Part shown: piece after piece, positions 1 through 5,802 of the stretch
How the letters are laid out: every line of letters starts with the position of its first letter
Position numbering within the stretch: position 1 is the first letter of the stretch
Assembly: GCA_019313505.1 (NCBI GenBank)
Contig: JAFDBA010000125.1
Location: forward strand, 1 to 9,261
Length of the DNA stretch: 9,261 nucleotides
Direction: 5' to 3'
From: Deltaproteobacteria bacterium
GTDB lineage: Bacteria; Desulfobacterota; Desulfobacteria; Desulfobacterales; UBA11574
The notes under the pieces: generated by a model
Seen by the model: only the letters and a program-made list of their open reading frames with translations
Databases searched by the model: none
What the model was told of the DNA's origin: nothing
Translations under genes and position numbers: made by a program

Positions 1-165
1 GGCATTGGCGCCGGGATAGACGGCGGTTACCCGGATCTCAGGAGGGGTGATCTGGGGATACTGGGCCACGGGAATGTTGAACAGCGCAATAAGTCCGGCC
101 AGGGTGAGTATGATGGATACCACCATGGCCAGACGCGGGCGTTCAATGAAAATTTGTGAAAACAT
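1..165 (-). CDS. RND multidrug efflux pump, inner-membrane subunit (N-terminus only)
   Basis: The first 55 codons of an AcrB/MexB-type (HAE1 family) proton-driven pump read from 165 leftward and run off the window. They begin MFSQIFIERPRLAMVVSIIL, continue through the first membrane helix (about residues 10-30), and reach the family hallmark YPQITPPEIRVTAVYPGANA, the start of the porter domain. The start is fixed by an excellent Shine-Dalgarno, GGGAGGTGA, that overlaps the last codons and the TGA stop of the adaptor gene. Only 3 bases separate that stop from this ATG, so the genes are co-transcribed and probably translationally coupled. An ATG at 169-167 that overlaps the stop is in another frame and closes after 8 codons. 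Family assignment is firm; the substrate cannot be told from this fragment. In related systems the pump works as a trimer with the adaptor and an outer-membrane channel, which is not in the window. Confidence 0.95.
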   Translation of the reverse strand, partial: MFSQIFIERPRLAMVVSIILTLAGLIALFNIPVAQYPQITPPEIRVTAVYPGANA

Positions 166-168
166 GCA

Positions 169-1410
169 TCACCTCCCTTGTTGCTTGTCGGCAGTAGCGG
201 TTTTCACAAACTGACCGGGACGGACCTTTTGGACGCCCTCGATGATGACCCTCTCATTTACAGCCAAGCCCGATTCGACGGCCCAGTTGATGCCGATCAC
301 AGGTCCGGTTTTGACCCGTCGCATGACCACTTGGCTCTGATCGTTCACCAACAGGACATAGCGTCCGTCGTGGTCTTCCAAAATCGCCGGTTGGGGCACC
401 ACTGTCATGATTTTGGGTTGGCTTCGGGCAAGGAGAACGGTAACATATTGCCCCGGAAGCAATGTACCGTCCGGGTTATCAAACAGAGCCCACACTGCGA
501 TGGTTCCAGTGCCCGGATCAACGGTGTTGTCCACGAAATCTATCTGCCCGGAAGTTCTAAGAATTTGCCCCCCCGGCAATTTAATTCGCGGTGCCAGCAT
601 GGGGTGTTTTTTACCACGGACGGCGTCTTTAAGGGCCATCTTGATGGCGACAAGATTGTTTTCGCTGACCGAATAAACAACACGGATGGGATCTATCTGA
701 ACAATCCGGGCCAGAGGTCCGGAAGCGGGATTAACCAGGTTGCCTTTGGTGAAAGCTGTCTGCCCGATGCGTCCGGTGATTGGCGCCCTGACCGTGGTGT
801 ATCCCAGGTCGAGTTGGGACCGCTCAAGGTTGGCCCTGGCCTCTTCGAGTTCACCCCTGGCCCGAAGTTCTTCGGCCACGGCATCGTCGATGTCTGATGC
901 GGACACTCCGCCGGAGCGAACCGTCCGGACCCGTTCCAGATACTGGCGGGCTTTAGTAAAGGTCGCTGTTGACTGGGTTACACTGGCAGTGTCAGCGTCA
1001 ACCCTGGCCTGGTAAGGCGCCTGTTCGATGACATAGAGCAGATCGCCGGCACGCACATCACTTCCTTCCTTGAACTTGACCTGTTCCAGAAAACCTTGGA
1101 TACGTGCCCGCAAATCCACGGTCTGGACTGCCTCCATATGACCCACATATTCCGTCGGCGGGTTGACATCCTGCTCTGTAACTACAGCAACCGTCACCAG
1201 TGGCGGCGGTCCGCCACCCGGTCCAGGAGGGCCTCCCAACGCACTCCCGGAAAAAGTCAACGTTATCAGGAGCCCCAGCAGCAGGGCAAGCAAGAGATGG
1301 TAAACGGTGCGGGTGCCGCTTTTGTCCAACCTCAACCGTCGATACCGAAAGTCGAGAGGTGCTTCAAGGCATGTTAATAGGGGGTGATTGGAACTGTTTT
1401 TGTGTTGCAT
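169..1410 (-). CDS. RND efflux periplasmic adaptor (membrane fusion protein)
   Basis: An AcrA/MexA-type adaptor of 413 residues that would bridge the inner-membrane pump and an outer-membrane channel. Numbered from an upstream ATG at 1416, it shows an export signal or anchor helix (about 41-56), a Gly/Pro-rich linker (61-72), the lipoyl half-motif ARIQGFLEQVKFKEGSDVRAGD (104-125), an alpha hairpin (about 135-200), the second lipoyl half GYTTVRAPITGRIGQ, a beta barrel and a membrane-proximal domain ending KTATADKQQGR. I start it at 1410 because GGAG lies 8 bases from that ATG but only 2 bases from the one at 1416. The stretch of about 38 residues before the hydrophobic segment is long for a signal peptide. 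There is no lipobox cysteine, so it is probably not a lipoprotein. It is first in the operon with the pump gene and is transcribed divergently from the TetR gene, its likely repressor. Confidence 0.95.
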   Translation of the reverse strand: MQHKNSSNHPLLTCLEAPLDFRYRRLRLDKSGTRTVYHLLLALLLGLLITLTFSGSALGGPPGPGGGPPPLVTVAVVTEQDVNPPTEYVGHMEAVQTVDLRARIQGFLEQVKFKEGSDVRAGDLLYVIEQAPYQARVDADTASVTQSTATFTKARQYLERVRTVRSGGVSASDIDDAVAEELRARGELEEARANLERSQLDLGYTTVRAPITGRIGQTAFTKGNLVNPASGPLARIVQIDPIRVVYSVSENNLVAIKMALKDAVRGKKHPMLAPRIKLPGGQILRTSGQIDFVDNTVDPGTGTIAVWALFDNPDGTLLPGQYVTVLLARSQPKIMTVVPQPAILEDHDGRYVLLVNDQSQVVMRRVKTGPVIGINWAVESGLAVNERVIIEGVQKVRPGQFVKTATADKQQGR

Positions 1411-1497
1411 TTTCATTACTCCAGATCTCGTAACATGCTAGAAAAATAGGTCTTTTTTTTGGACATTATCGGGTGTGGTGAAACCTTCTCGGAGCAT

Positions 1498-1572
1498 AGG
1501 TTTCGGGTGTCAGGTTTCAGGCTGGCTCTCGCTTTTTCACTACTGACACCTGACACCCGACACCCGAAACCT
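1498..1572. repeat. Long imperfect inverted repeat (TTTCGGGTGTCAGG type)
   Basis: The left arm at 1498-1520 and the right arm at 1543-1572 are complementary over 23 positions with one mismatch. The right arm carries one extra 7-base unit (GACACCC repeated), which would form a bulge. The outer 14 bases (1498-1511 with 1559-1572) pair perfectly. The loop is 1521-1542. A further short inverted pair, TTGGACA at 1459-1465 and TGTCCAA at 1582-1588, lies outside it. The element stands between the efflux operon and the TetR gene. It looks like a dispersed non-coding repeat rather than an operator, being too long and having unequal arms. It could also act as a transcript hairpin in the efflux leader if that promoter lies to its right. 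Confidence 0.8.
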
Positions 1573-1671
1573 GAGTGCCAGTGTCCAATTTTCATGCAAT
1601 CCCTCGAAAATTAAGGAGTCGCGATTATTTTTCCAAGCTGAATGATTAGGTCTGTACTCCAAGTCGGGCGA

Positions 1672-1690
1672 ATTAATTTTTTCAATTAAT
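1672..1690. promoter_or_regulatory. AT-rich perfect dyad upstream of the TetR promoter
   Basis: ATTAATT at 1672-1678 and AATTAAT at 1684-1690 are perfect inverted 7-base arms around a 5-base spacer. The dyad ends 14 bases before the -35 of the TetR-gene promoter. Its position would suit a regulator site. Its low complexity means it could arise by chance in AT-rich DNA, so the call is weak. Confidence 0.3.
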
Positions 1691-1704
1691 CTTAGCAAAA
1701 TTCC

Positions 1705-1732
1705 TTGACAAATTCAAACATTTATTTAAAAT
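1705..1732 (+). promoter_or_regulatory. Sigma70-type promoter for the TetR gene
   Basis: A consensus -35, TTGACA (1705-1710), is followed after 16 bases by TAAAAT (1727-1732). This predicts a transcript start near 1740 and a leader of about 100 bases before the repressor ATG at 1842. It is the best-matching promoter in the intergenic region. No comparable promoter was seen on the minus strand for the efflux operon. Confidence 0.65.
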
Positions 1733-1744
1733 AAGCATTTTAAA
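1725..1744. promoter_or_regulatory. Candidate TetR-family operator (8-4-8 dyad)
   Basis: TTTAAAAT (1725-1732), spacer AAGC, then ATTTTAAA (1737-1744) form a perfect 20-base dyad. It covers the -10 hexamer and the expected start point of the repressor's own promoter. TetR-family repressors bind short dyads placed like this and commonly control both themselves and a divergent efflux operon. The assignment is inferred from position and symmetry; the arms are AT-only, so chance is not excluded. Confidence 0.45.
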
Positions 1745-1841
1745 ACGAAAAAATAGTGATATTCATCATTGATGTCAAGCAAAAAAATATAAACTTCTAT
1801 TTAGTTGCTTAAACTCCAAGCAAAAATAAAGGACATCTGTC

Positions 1842-2474
1842 ATGGCCCAAAGAGAAGATGGGAAGGAAACGCGCAACCGATTGCTGGAGGCTGCCTGTGA
1901 GGTTTTCGCAGAAAAAGGCTACCACGCTGCCAAGGTGGCGGATATCTGCCGGCGGGCCGGTGCCAACGTGGCTGCCGTCAATTATTATTTTGGTGATAAG
2001 GCCGCCCTGTACACCGAGGCATGGCAAGAAACATTTAAAAAATTTGCCGGACCCAAACCACCTGATTCCACTATCACTTCGCCGGAAGAGCAGCTGCAAA
2101 TTTACATACACTCCCTCATACAAAACTTCACAGAGCAGAGCGATCAGGGCCAGTTTACCCGCTTGTATTTGATGGAACTGGCCAACCCCACCGGGCTGAT
2201 ACATGACATCTGGCACGACCTGATCGAGCCCCGGCGACAGATAGTGATAGGGATCATCCGCAAAATTATGGGAACAAAAGCCACTGATGAAACGGTCCTG
2301 TTCTGCGAGATGAGCATCATCAACCAGTGCCGTGTCCTTCTGACCATCAGGCGCAATGATCTGGAGTACCTTCTGGGCCAATCCCTCTCCCATGATTTGA
2401 TCAAACGCTTGGCCGATCATATCACCCGTTTTTCCCTGGCAGGAATCAAGGCGGTCGGCAAACGCAAGATATGA
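1842..2474 (+). CDS. TetR-family repressor, CecR-like (YbiH-type C-terminal domain)
   Basis: A 210-residue one-component regulator. Residues 9-57 form the TetR DNA-binding domain: a first helix RNRLLEAACEVFAEKGYHAA, then the helix-turn-helix ending in the family signature NVAAVNYYFGDKAALY (42-57). The C-terminal ligand and dimer domain contains LYLMELANPTGLIHDIWHDLIEPRR (about 108-132), which resembles the domain of CecR (YbiH), a regulator of efflux genes in E. coli. The start at 1842 has AAAGGA 8 bases upstream. The gene is divergent from the RND operon and preceded by its own strong promoter with an overlapping dyad. It is therefore probably an autoregulated repressor of the efflux genes that is released by a pump substrate. 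Family is certain; target and ligand are inferred. Confidence 0.93.
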   Translation: MAQREDGKETRNRLLEAACEVFAEKGYHAAKVADICRRAGANVAAVNYYFGDKAALYTEAWQETFKKFAGPKPPDSTITSPEEQLQIYIHSLIQNFTEQSDQGQFTRLYLMELANPTGLIHDIWHDLIEPRRQIVIGIIRKIMGTKATDETVLFCEMSIINQCRVLLTIRRNDLEYLLGQSLSHDLIKRLADHITRFSLAGIKAVGKRKI

Positions 2475-2494
2475 TCCTGTCACAATCCGATTTA

Positions 2495-2655
2495 GACGGT
2501 TTCGTAAAAAGTCACGAATTCAACTATGGATGGCTAAGTAAAAAGGTTCATATACAAGGCGTAGTATTTTTTCAGGAACGAGGCCATACATGTAGTATGC
2601 CGAGTGTCTGAAAAAATACTACAACGCAGTAGATGGGACTTTAATAAGAACTATC
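2495..2655. repeat. Palindromic MITE/REP-like repeat element (full copy)
   Basis: A non-coding element starts with GACGGTTTCGTAAAAAGTC at 2495. It has a strong internal stem, GTAGTATTTTTTCAG (2561-2575) with its exact complement at 2608-2622. An apical hairpin lies inside it (CATAC 2585-2589, GTATG 2595-2599, loop ATGTA). The sub-terminal AAAGTC (2508-2513) is complementary to GACTTT (2637-2642). Beyond that the right terminus matches the inverse of the left only partly (about 11 of 19), so the right boundary is uncertain. The first 36 bases recur at 5745. The element sits between the convergent TetR and Nudix genes, and its stem could end transcription from both sides. I recall similar TTTCGTAAAAAGTC palindromes from Desulfobacterota genomes; that is memory, not a search. 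Confidence 0.75.
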
Positions 2656-3191
2656 CACGCTTTGGCATCGAATTTCAAAGATGGATCTTTACACAACCGA
2701 GAAGCTTCCTCCCTTGACACAAAGATTACTTCAATATTTTCAGATCCTTCATTACCGTCATTTGAGGGTTCTCCATCGCATTCAATATATACCATGGAAA
2801 CTGATTCATCGGTCATTCCTGCTGATGAATATATCGATGGGCTTATTTTTATGAAACGTGTTAATTCTAAACCTGTTTCCTCTCTTAATTCACGACAAGC
2901 TGCTTCCTGAACCGTTTCTTCTTCATCAATAAGTCCTGCAGGAAAACCGTATTCATAATCTGCTAATGGAACCCTGTATTCTTTGGTAATGACCATCTTT
3001 TCTTTAGATTTATGAAATGGAACCATGACCACCGCATCCGGTTTGGCAAAATCGTCTGTAACACATTTGGGCTGTTTTACTCTGGAAGCGACCTGCCAAA
3101 TCTTACTGTCACCATTTTTATCAACATAAGATACATTGAACATGTTTAACCATTTGAGGTTCGTGAGTTTCTTTGAATCTATAATTTTCAT
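2619..3191 (-). CDS. Nudix hydrolase, ADP-ribose pyrophosphatase-like
   Basis: A 190-residue protein with a complete Nudix box at 86-108: G86, five residues, E92, seven residues, R100-E101-L102, E104-E105, G107-L108. It has all the metal-binding glutamates. Preceding strands (VVMVPFHKSKEKMVITKEYR) and the downstream SSAGMTDESV resemble ADP-ribose/NDP-sugar pyrophosphatases, which split a nucleoside diphosphate linked to another group. The exact substrate is inferred. The start at 3191 is supported by AAAGGAA about 6 bases upstream, located in the 12-base gap after the MFS stop, so the two genes form an operon. The final residues KVPSTAL and the TAG stop are encoded inside the palindromic repeat, which suggests that the repeat's insertion replaced the original C-terminus. 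The catalytic core is unaffected. Codons are AT-richer than in the efflux genes. Confidence 0.9.
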   Translation of the reverse strand: MKIIDSKKLTNLKWLNMFNVSYVDKNGDSKIWQVASRVKQPKCVTDDFAKPDAVVMVPFHKSKEKMVITKEYRVPLADYEYGFPAGLIDEEETVQEAACRELREETGLELTRFIKISPSIYSSAGMTDESVSMVYIECDGEPSNDGNEGSENIEVIFVSREEASRLCKDPSLKFDAKAWIVLIKVPSTAL

Positions 3192-3203
3192 TTACTGTTC
3201 CTT

Positions 3204-4415
3204 TTACCTGCTGTCTGATAATTTAAGAAAAAATGACAAAAAGAAACCAGTCATTATCATTGCCCCGGAAAAACTGATTCCCAGGGAGAAGTGACCTTTA
3301 TCCGCCATAATTCCAATCATAGCAGGAACAACACCACCCCCTAAAACAAAGGCCACGGGTATGGTTAAAGAGATTGCCATATTTCTGTTTTCCGGTGTAC
3401 TTATTGTTGACAAGGCCGCAAAACCAGCAGGATAGAAGCATACCGCCAACACAGGCTGAAGGAATACTAAAACCGCAATCCAGCATGTAGGAACCATTCC
3501 TATCAGTAGTGTAAGGATTCCTGTAATAAGAAATACACTGACCATAATTCTTTTAGGACCAAACCGATCTGTTGCCCATCCTGCTAAAAACGCCATCCCT
3601 AACGTCGAAATACGGGAAATGCCCACCAGACTGTTCGCCCAATCTTGACTCATGGAATGTTCGGTTACCAGGTATAACGGAAGCATATTATAAATTCCGA
3701 GTGTACTTGTAATAGCCAGACTAAATAGAACAATCAAGATCCAGAAAGCGGGGAACTTCAGAATCTTCTTAATAGACGAAAAATTAGGAGCTTCTCCTAA
3801 AAAATTTCCCCCCTTTCCAAATTGAAAAAAAACAATTCCCATAATAATTGAAACCATTCCAACAAAAAATAAAATATTACGCCATATAAACCAGTGAAGA
3901 AGTGTCTCAGCCAGTAAAGGTGTCAAAAGAAAACTCAAATTTGGCGCAAGTTCATGAATGGCTACTGCTTTACCCCAATTTTTAGGATTAACCAGAGAGG
4001 TGACTGTTGTAATCCCAGATGGAAGATATGTGCCTGCTGCAATTCCAAGCAGGAATACACAAAATCTCATTGCAAAGAGACTTGTGCTAAAAGAAATTAA
4101 TGAAAGAGCAATGCCCACAGCTATCGCAGAAACAGCGATCGTTTTTCTATGGGTGATACGAGAAGATATGTGCCCGGATCCCAGGAGGGATATGAAATAC
4201 CCGATGGAAAGGAACAGAAAAAGCGAGCCGGCATCACCATGGCTAAATCCTAAATCTTTTTCAATTGTAGGCAGTAACGGAGAAGCAATAATTCGGGCAG
4301 TAAAGTTTAATAAAAAGATGGATGCTATGAGCAAAAGTGGGCTGAGTTGGGTGCGAAAAGTCTCACCGCCAATATTATTGTCTCTGCCAACATATCCTGT
4401 CTCAAAATCATTCAA
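3204..4415 (-). CDS. Major facilitator superfamily transporter
   Basis: A polytopic protein with about 12 membrane helices and the usual MFS length (403 residues from the start chosen here). An inter-helix loop GWATDRFGPKR matches the MFS motif-A pattern. The first helix is LLLIASIFLLNF, followed by ASPLLPTIEKDLGFSHGDAG, a common MFS loop. The open frame extends to an ATG at 4589, but the extra 58 codons run through a low-complexity repeat and look non-genuine. I place the start at a TTG (4415) with TAGGA 8 bases upstream; no ATG or GTG lies between that TTG and the first helix. The gene is followed after 12 bases by the Nudix gene. The substrate is unknown; the family includes sugar, organic-anion and drug carriers. 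Superfamily is certain, start moderately so. Confidence 0.85.
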   Translation of the reverse strand: MNDFETGYVGRDNNIGGETFRTQLSPLLLIASIFLLNFTARIIASPLLPTIEKDLGFSHGDAGSLFLFLSIGYFISLLGSGHISSRITHRKTIAVSAIAVGIALSLISFSTSLFAMRFCVFLLGIAAGTYLPSGITTVTSLVNPKNWGKAVAIHELAPNLSFLLTPLLAETLLHWFIWRNILFFVGMVSIIMGIVFFQFGKGGNFLGEAPNFSSIKKILKFPAFWILIVLFSLAITSTLGIYNMLPLYLVTEHSMSQDWANSLVGISRISTLGMAFLAGWATDRFGPKRIMVSVFLITGILTLLIGMVPTCWIAVLVFLQPVLAVCFYPAGFAALSTISTPENRNMAISLTIPVAFVLGGGVVPAMIGIMADKGHFSLGISFSGAMIMTGFFLSFFLKLSDSR

Positions 4416-4493
4416 GATTATTTTCCTAACCTGAACAAACCAGCCCTCCTGCCAAGCGAAGTAAGGGAGACGGGCCGAAACCAAAAAATATTT

Positions 4494-4520
4494 GCCACAA
4501 AGGCACAAAAACACAAAGGA
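4494..4520. repeat. ACAAAGGC-type 8-base tandem repeat
   Basis: Three 8-base units run in tandem: ACAAAGGC (4497-4504), ACAAAAAC (4505-4512) and ACAAAGGA (4513-4520), preceded by TTGCC. CCACAAAGGCACAAAGACACAAAG-like tracts are dispersed non-coding repeats that I recall from many environmental bacterial genomes. In this window the tract falls in the leader of the MFS-Nudix unit. It creates spurious open frames on the minus strand, including the false extension of the MFS protein. Confidence 0.65.
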
Positions 4521-4644
4521 TAAACTTAGGGGCTTCGCTCCAATTGGAATAATAGAATGACAGGTTTGATAGCATAAACACGCTGCCATTAAAAGACTTA
4601 TGAATTCGATCTCGCTTATCGCAGGATATAATTTCCGAGACCAT

Positions 4645-4850
4645 TAATTATTGCAAAACAACGGTGAAATGAGAAATGCGGGTTAGTGCCGGGAATAATC
4701 CCTATGGGATAGGATTTTTACCTATAAAAATGAACCTTTTATCTTATGGACATATTTGATTAAATAATTAATATTTAATTAAGACTAAATGCCACTCAGC
4801 TTCAACATCATAATTTAAACCATGTGACGACTCAGTCTTTACGAAGGTTA
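4645..4850. other. AT-rich non-coding stretch with small dyads
   Basis: No coding frame with a ribosome site was found here on either strand. The stretch holds several perfect short dyads: ATCCC-TAT-GGGAT (4698-4710), ATTTTTA-CCTA-TAAAAAT (4714-4731) and ATTAAAT with ATTTAAT (4759-4765, 4773-4779). They lie between the MFS leader and the candidate small RNA. They could be binding sites, but their AT-rich make-up prevents a firm call. Confidence 0.4.
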
Positions 4851-4859
4851 AACTATAAA

Positions 4860-5037
4860 AAAAGAGGGGCCGGATGTGACATTTATTCAGCTTCTCGAAT
4901 GTCCGTGCATCTCAATGCAAAACTGCATTGTACAACGGCATTTAGGGAAGCTAACAGACAATAACGCCTGGTATTCTTTTTGAAAAGAAAAGCTGTCGGG
5001 CGAATACAGGCAGACCAAAATCGTGTCTGCCTTTTTT
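4860..5037 (+). ncRNA. Candidate structured small RNA (6S-like rod?)
   Basis: A protein-free plus-strand segment ends in an intrinsic terminator that no annotated plus-strand gene could use. Upstream of it a long rod can be drawn. AAAAAGAG (4859-4866) pairs with 4974-4981, and CC/GG patches at 4870-4873 pair with 4967-4971. An open internal loop follows (4874-4888 against 4953-4966). A terminal arm then pairs AGCTTCTC (4889-4896) with 4945-4952, AATG (4898-4901) with 4939-4942, CCGT (4903-4906) with 4935-4938, and AATGC (4914-4918) with GCATT (4925-4929). A rod with a large central bubble and a size near 180 bases recalls 6S RNA, the RNA polymerase decoy. I do not see enough conserved sequence to assert that. 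A TATAAA at 4854-4859 is a possible -10, with no good -35. Confidence 0.45.
5008..5037 (+). terminator. Intrinsic terminator, plus strand
   Basis: AGGCAGAC (5008-5015) and GTCTGCCT (5025-5032) form a perfect 8-base-pair stem around a 9-base loop. It is followed at once by a run of six T (5032-5037). Polarity is plus: the minus-strand side lacks a T tract, so it is not a canonical terminator for the IHF-like gene. The T tract overlaps that gene's stop codon. Confidence 0.85.
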
Positions 5038-5320
5038 ATTTTCCGTTTATCATGTCCTTCAACTTACCAGAACATTTAAACGTAACAATCTTCCTTGGGG
5101 CTAACATCATAGCATTACCAGTAGCTGGATTCCTCCCTTTCCGTTCCTTCTTTTCCTTTACACAAAATTTGCCAAATCCAGAGATCAATACATCTCCACC
5201 TGATTCCAGTGTGCTTTTGATGGTCTCTAAACATGTTTCTACTATTTCTGAGGATTTGTTTTTGGTGAAACCGATTTGATTGTGGATTGATTCTACGAGT
5301 TTAGCTTTTGTCAGGGGCAT
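5036..5320 (-). CDS. IHF-alpha-like DNA-bending protein (HU/IHF family)
   Basis: A 94-residue HU/IHF-family protein. An N-terminal helical dimerisation part, MPLTKAKLVESIHNQIGFTK, is followed by the beta saddle and the DNA-embracing arm. The signature SGFGKFCVKEKKERKGRNPATG is present at about residues 47-68, including the GRNPxTG turn whose proline intercalates into DNA. Phe after the arm (KIVTFKCSGKLKD) is also typical. The FGKF and RKGRNPATG pattern resembles IHF subunits, alpha most closely, rather than plain HU. The start at 5320 has AAGGAG 8 bases upstream; a longer frame from 5371 adds only junk. It lies 19 bases downstream of the membrane-protein gene and is probably co-transcribed with it. 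IHF is normally a heterodimer; no partner subunit is in the window, so it may also work as a homodimer. Confidence 0.9.
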   Translation of the reverse strand: MPLTKAKLVESIHNQIGFTKNKSSEIVETCLETIKSTLESGGDVLISGFGKFCVKEKKERKGRNPATGNAMMLAPRKIVTFKCSGKLKDMINGK

Positions 5321-5339
5321 GATAGGGTCTCCTTTGTGT

Positions 5340-5711
5340 CTATAAAATCCAGGATAAAACTGCTGTTCCAAGGATTATAGCAAAAATGCCATAAAACCTG
5401 TGGGTTTGATCTGATAACGAGTTAAGATACCAATCAGATAATTTATCATAAAAACCTTTAGGGTTTATGAAAATAAATAAACCTTTGGTGATACCCATAA
5501 ATCCAATTAATCTTATCAACCATGGATTACGACTGGCTGATGCAGCAAATAAAAAAAGGACACCAAATATAAACGGCAAGAATGAGATGATTTTATGATC
5601 AATTGTTTTAATTAAACTTCTAATAATATTTTTGGTTTCATTGGTATAAAGAATAAAGCAACATCCAATAGAAATCCAGATCAAGCTAATTGCATAAAGA
5701 AACCATTTCAT
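5340..5711 (-). CDS. Small four-helix membrane protein, unknown function
   Basis: A 123-residue hydrophobic protein with four probable membrane helices (about 3-21, 41-60, 64-83, 105-122). A short polar stretch, YTNETKNIIRSLIKTIDHK, follows helix 1, and a loop, NPKGFYDKLSDWYLNSLSDQTHRFYG, precedes helix 4. It has no catalytic motif I can name. It resembles small uncharacterised integral-membrane proteins (DUF2065-like in style), but I cannot assign a family with certainty. The start at 5711 has AAGGA 8 bases upstream. It is the first gene of a likely two-gene unit with the IHF-like gene. The upstream region consists largely of the truncated repeat at 5745-5780. Confidence 0.75.
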   Translation of the reverse strand: MKWFLYAISLIWISIGCCFILYTNETKNIIRSLIKTIDHKIISFLPFIFGVLFLFAASASRNPWLIRLIGFMGITKGLFIFINPKGFYDKLSDWYLNSLSDQTHRFYGIFAIILGTAVLSWIL

Positions 5712-5744
5712 ATTCTATATCCTTTTTTATATGAGTTAAAAATT

Positions 5745-5780
5745 GACGGTTTCGTAAAAAATCACGAATTCAACTATTGA
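5745..5780. repeat. Second, truncated copy of the 2495 repeat
   Basis: This 36-base segment matches 2495-2530 at 34 of 36 positions, in the same orientation (GACGGTTTCGTAAAAA, then TCACGAATTCAACTAT). Weaker similarity continues to about 5795 (GTAAAAA). The inner stem and right end of the full element are missing. It lies between the end of the lone cNMP-binding gene (stop at 5803) and the start of the membrane-protein gene. It would be in the leader or promoter region of the latter. Confidence 0.85.
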
Positions 5781-5802
5781 TGATGTCGTAAAAAAAGCCA
5801 AG

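Noticed and set aside
178..897. Long plus-strand open frame antisense to the efflux adaptor
   Set aside because: It has no ribosome site and reads as a shadow of the adaptor, whose domains are unmistakable on the minus strand.
1809..2483. Minus-strand open frame opposite the TetR gene
   Set aside because: It mirrors the TetR coding sequence; the plus-strand protein has clear family motifs and a good ribosome site.
4494..4520. CRISPR array
   Set aside because: Units are only 8 bases, without spacers, and no cas genes are in the window.
4426..4644. 72-codon minus-strand frame, perhaps a relic of a GxxExxY-type protein (EIISC...IHKSF)
   Set aside because: Half of it is translation of the ACAAAGGC repeat, and the resemblance of the first 20 residues is too short and needs an insertion; probably chance.
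4860..5037. SRP RNA, tmRNA or RNase P RNA
   Set aside because: The conserved SRP domain IV loop, a tRNA-like end and RNase P core motifs were not seen; only a 6S-like shape was considered plausible.
4980..5279. Plus-strand 99-codon frame over the terminator and IHF-like gene
   Set aside because: It lies antisense to the IHF-like gene, starts inside the candidate RNA and has no ribosome site.
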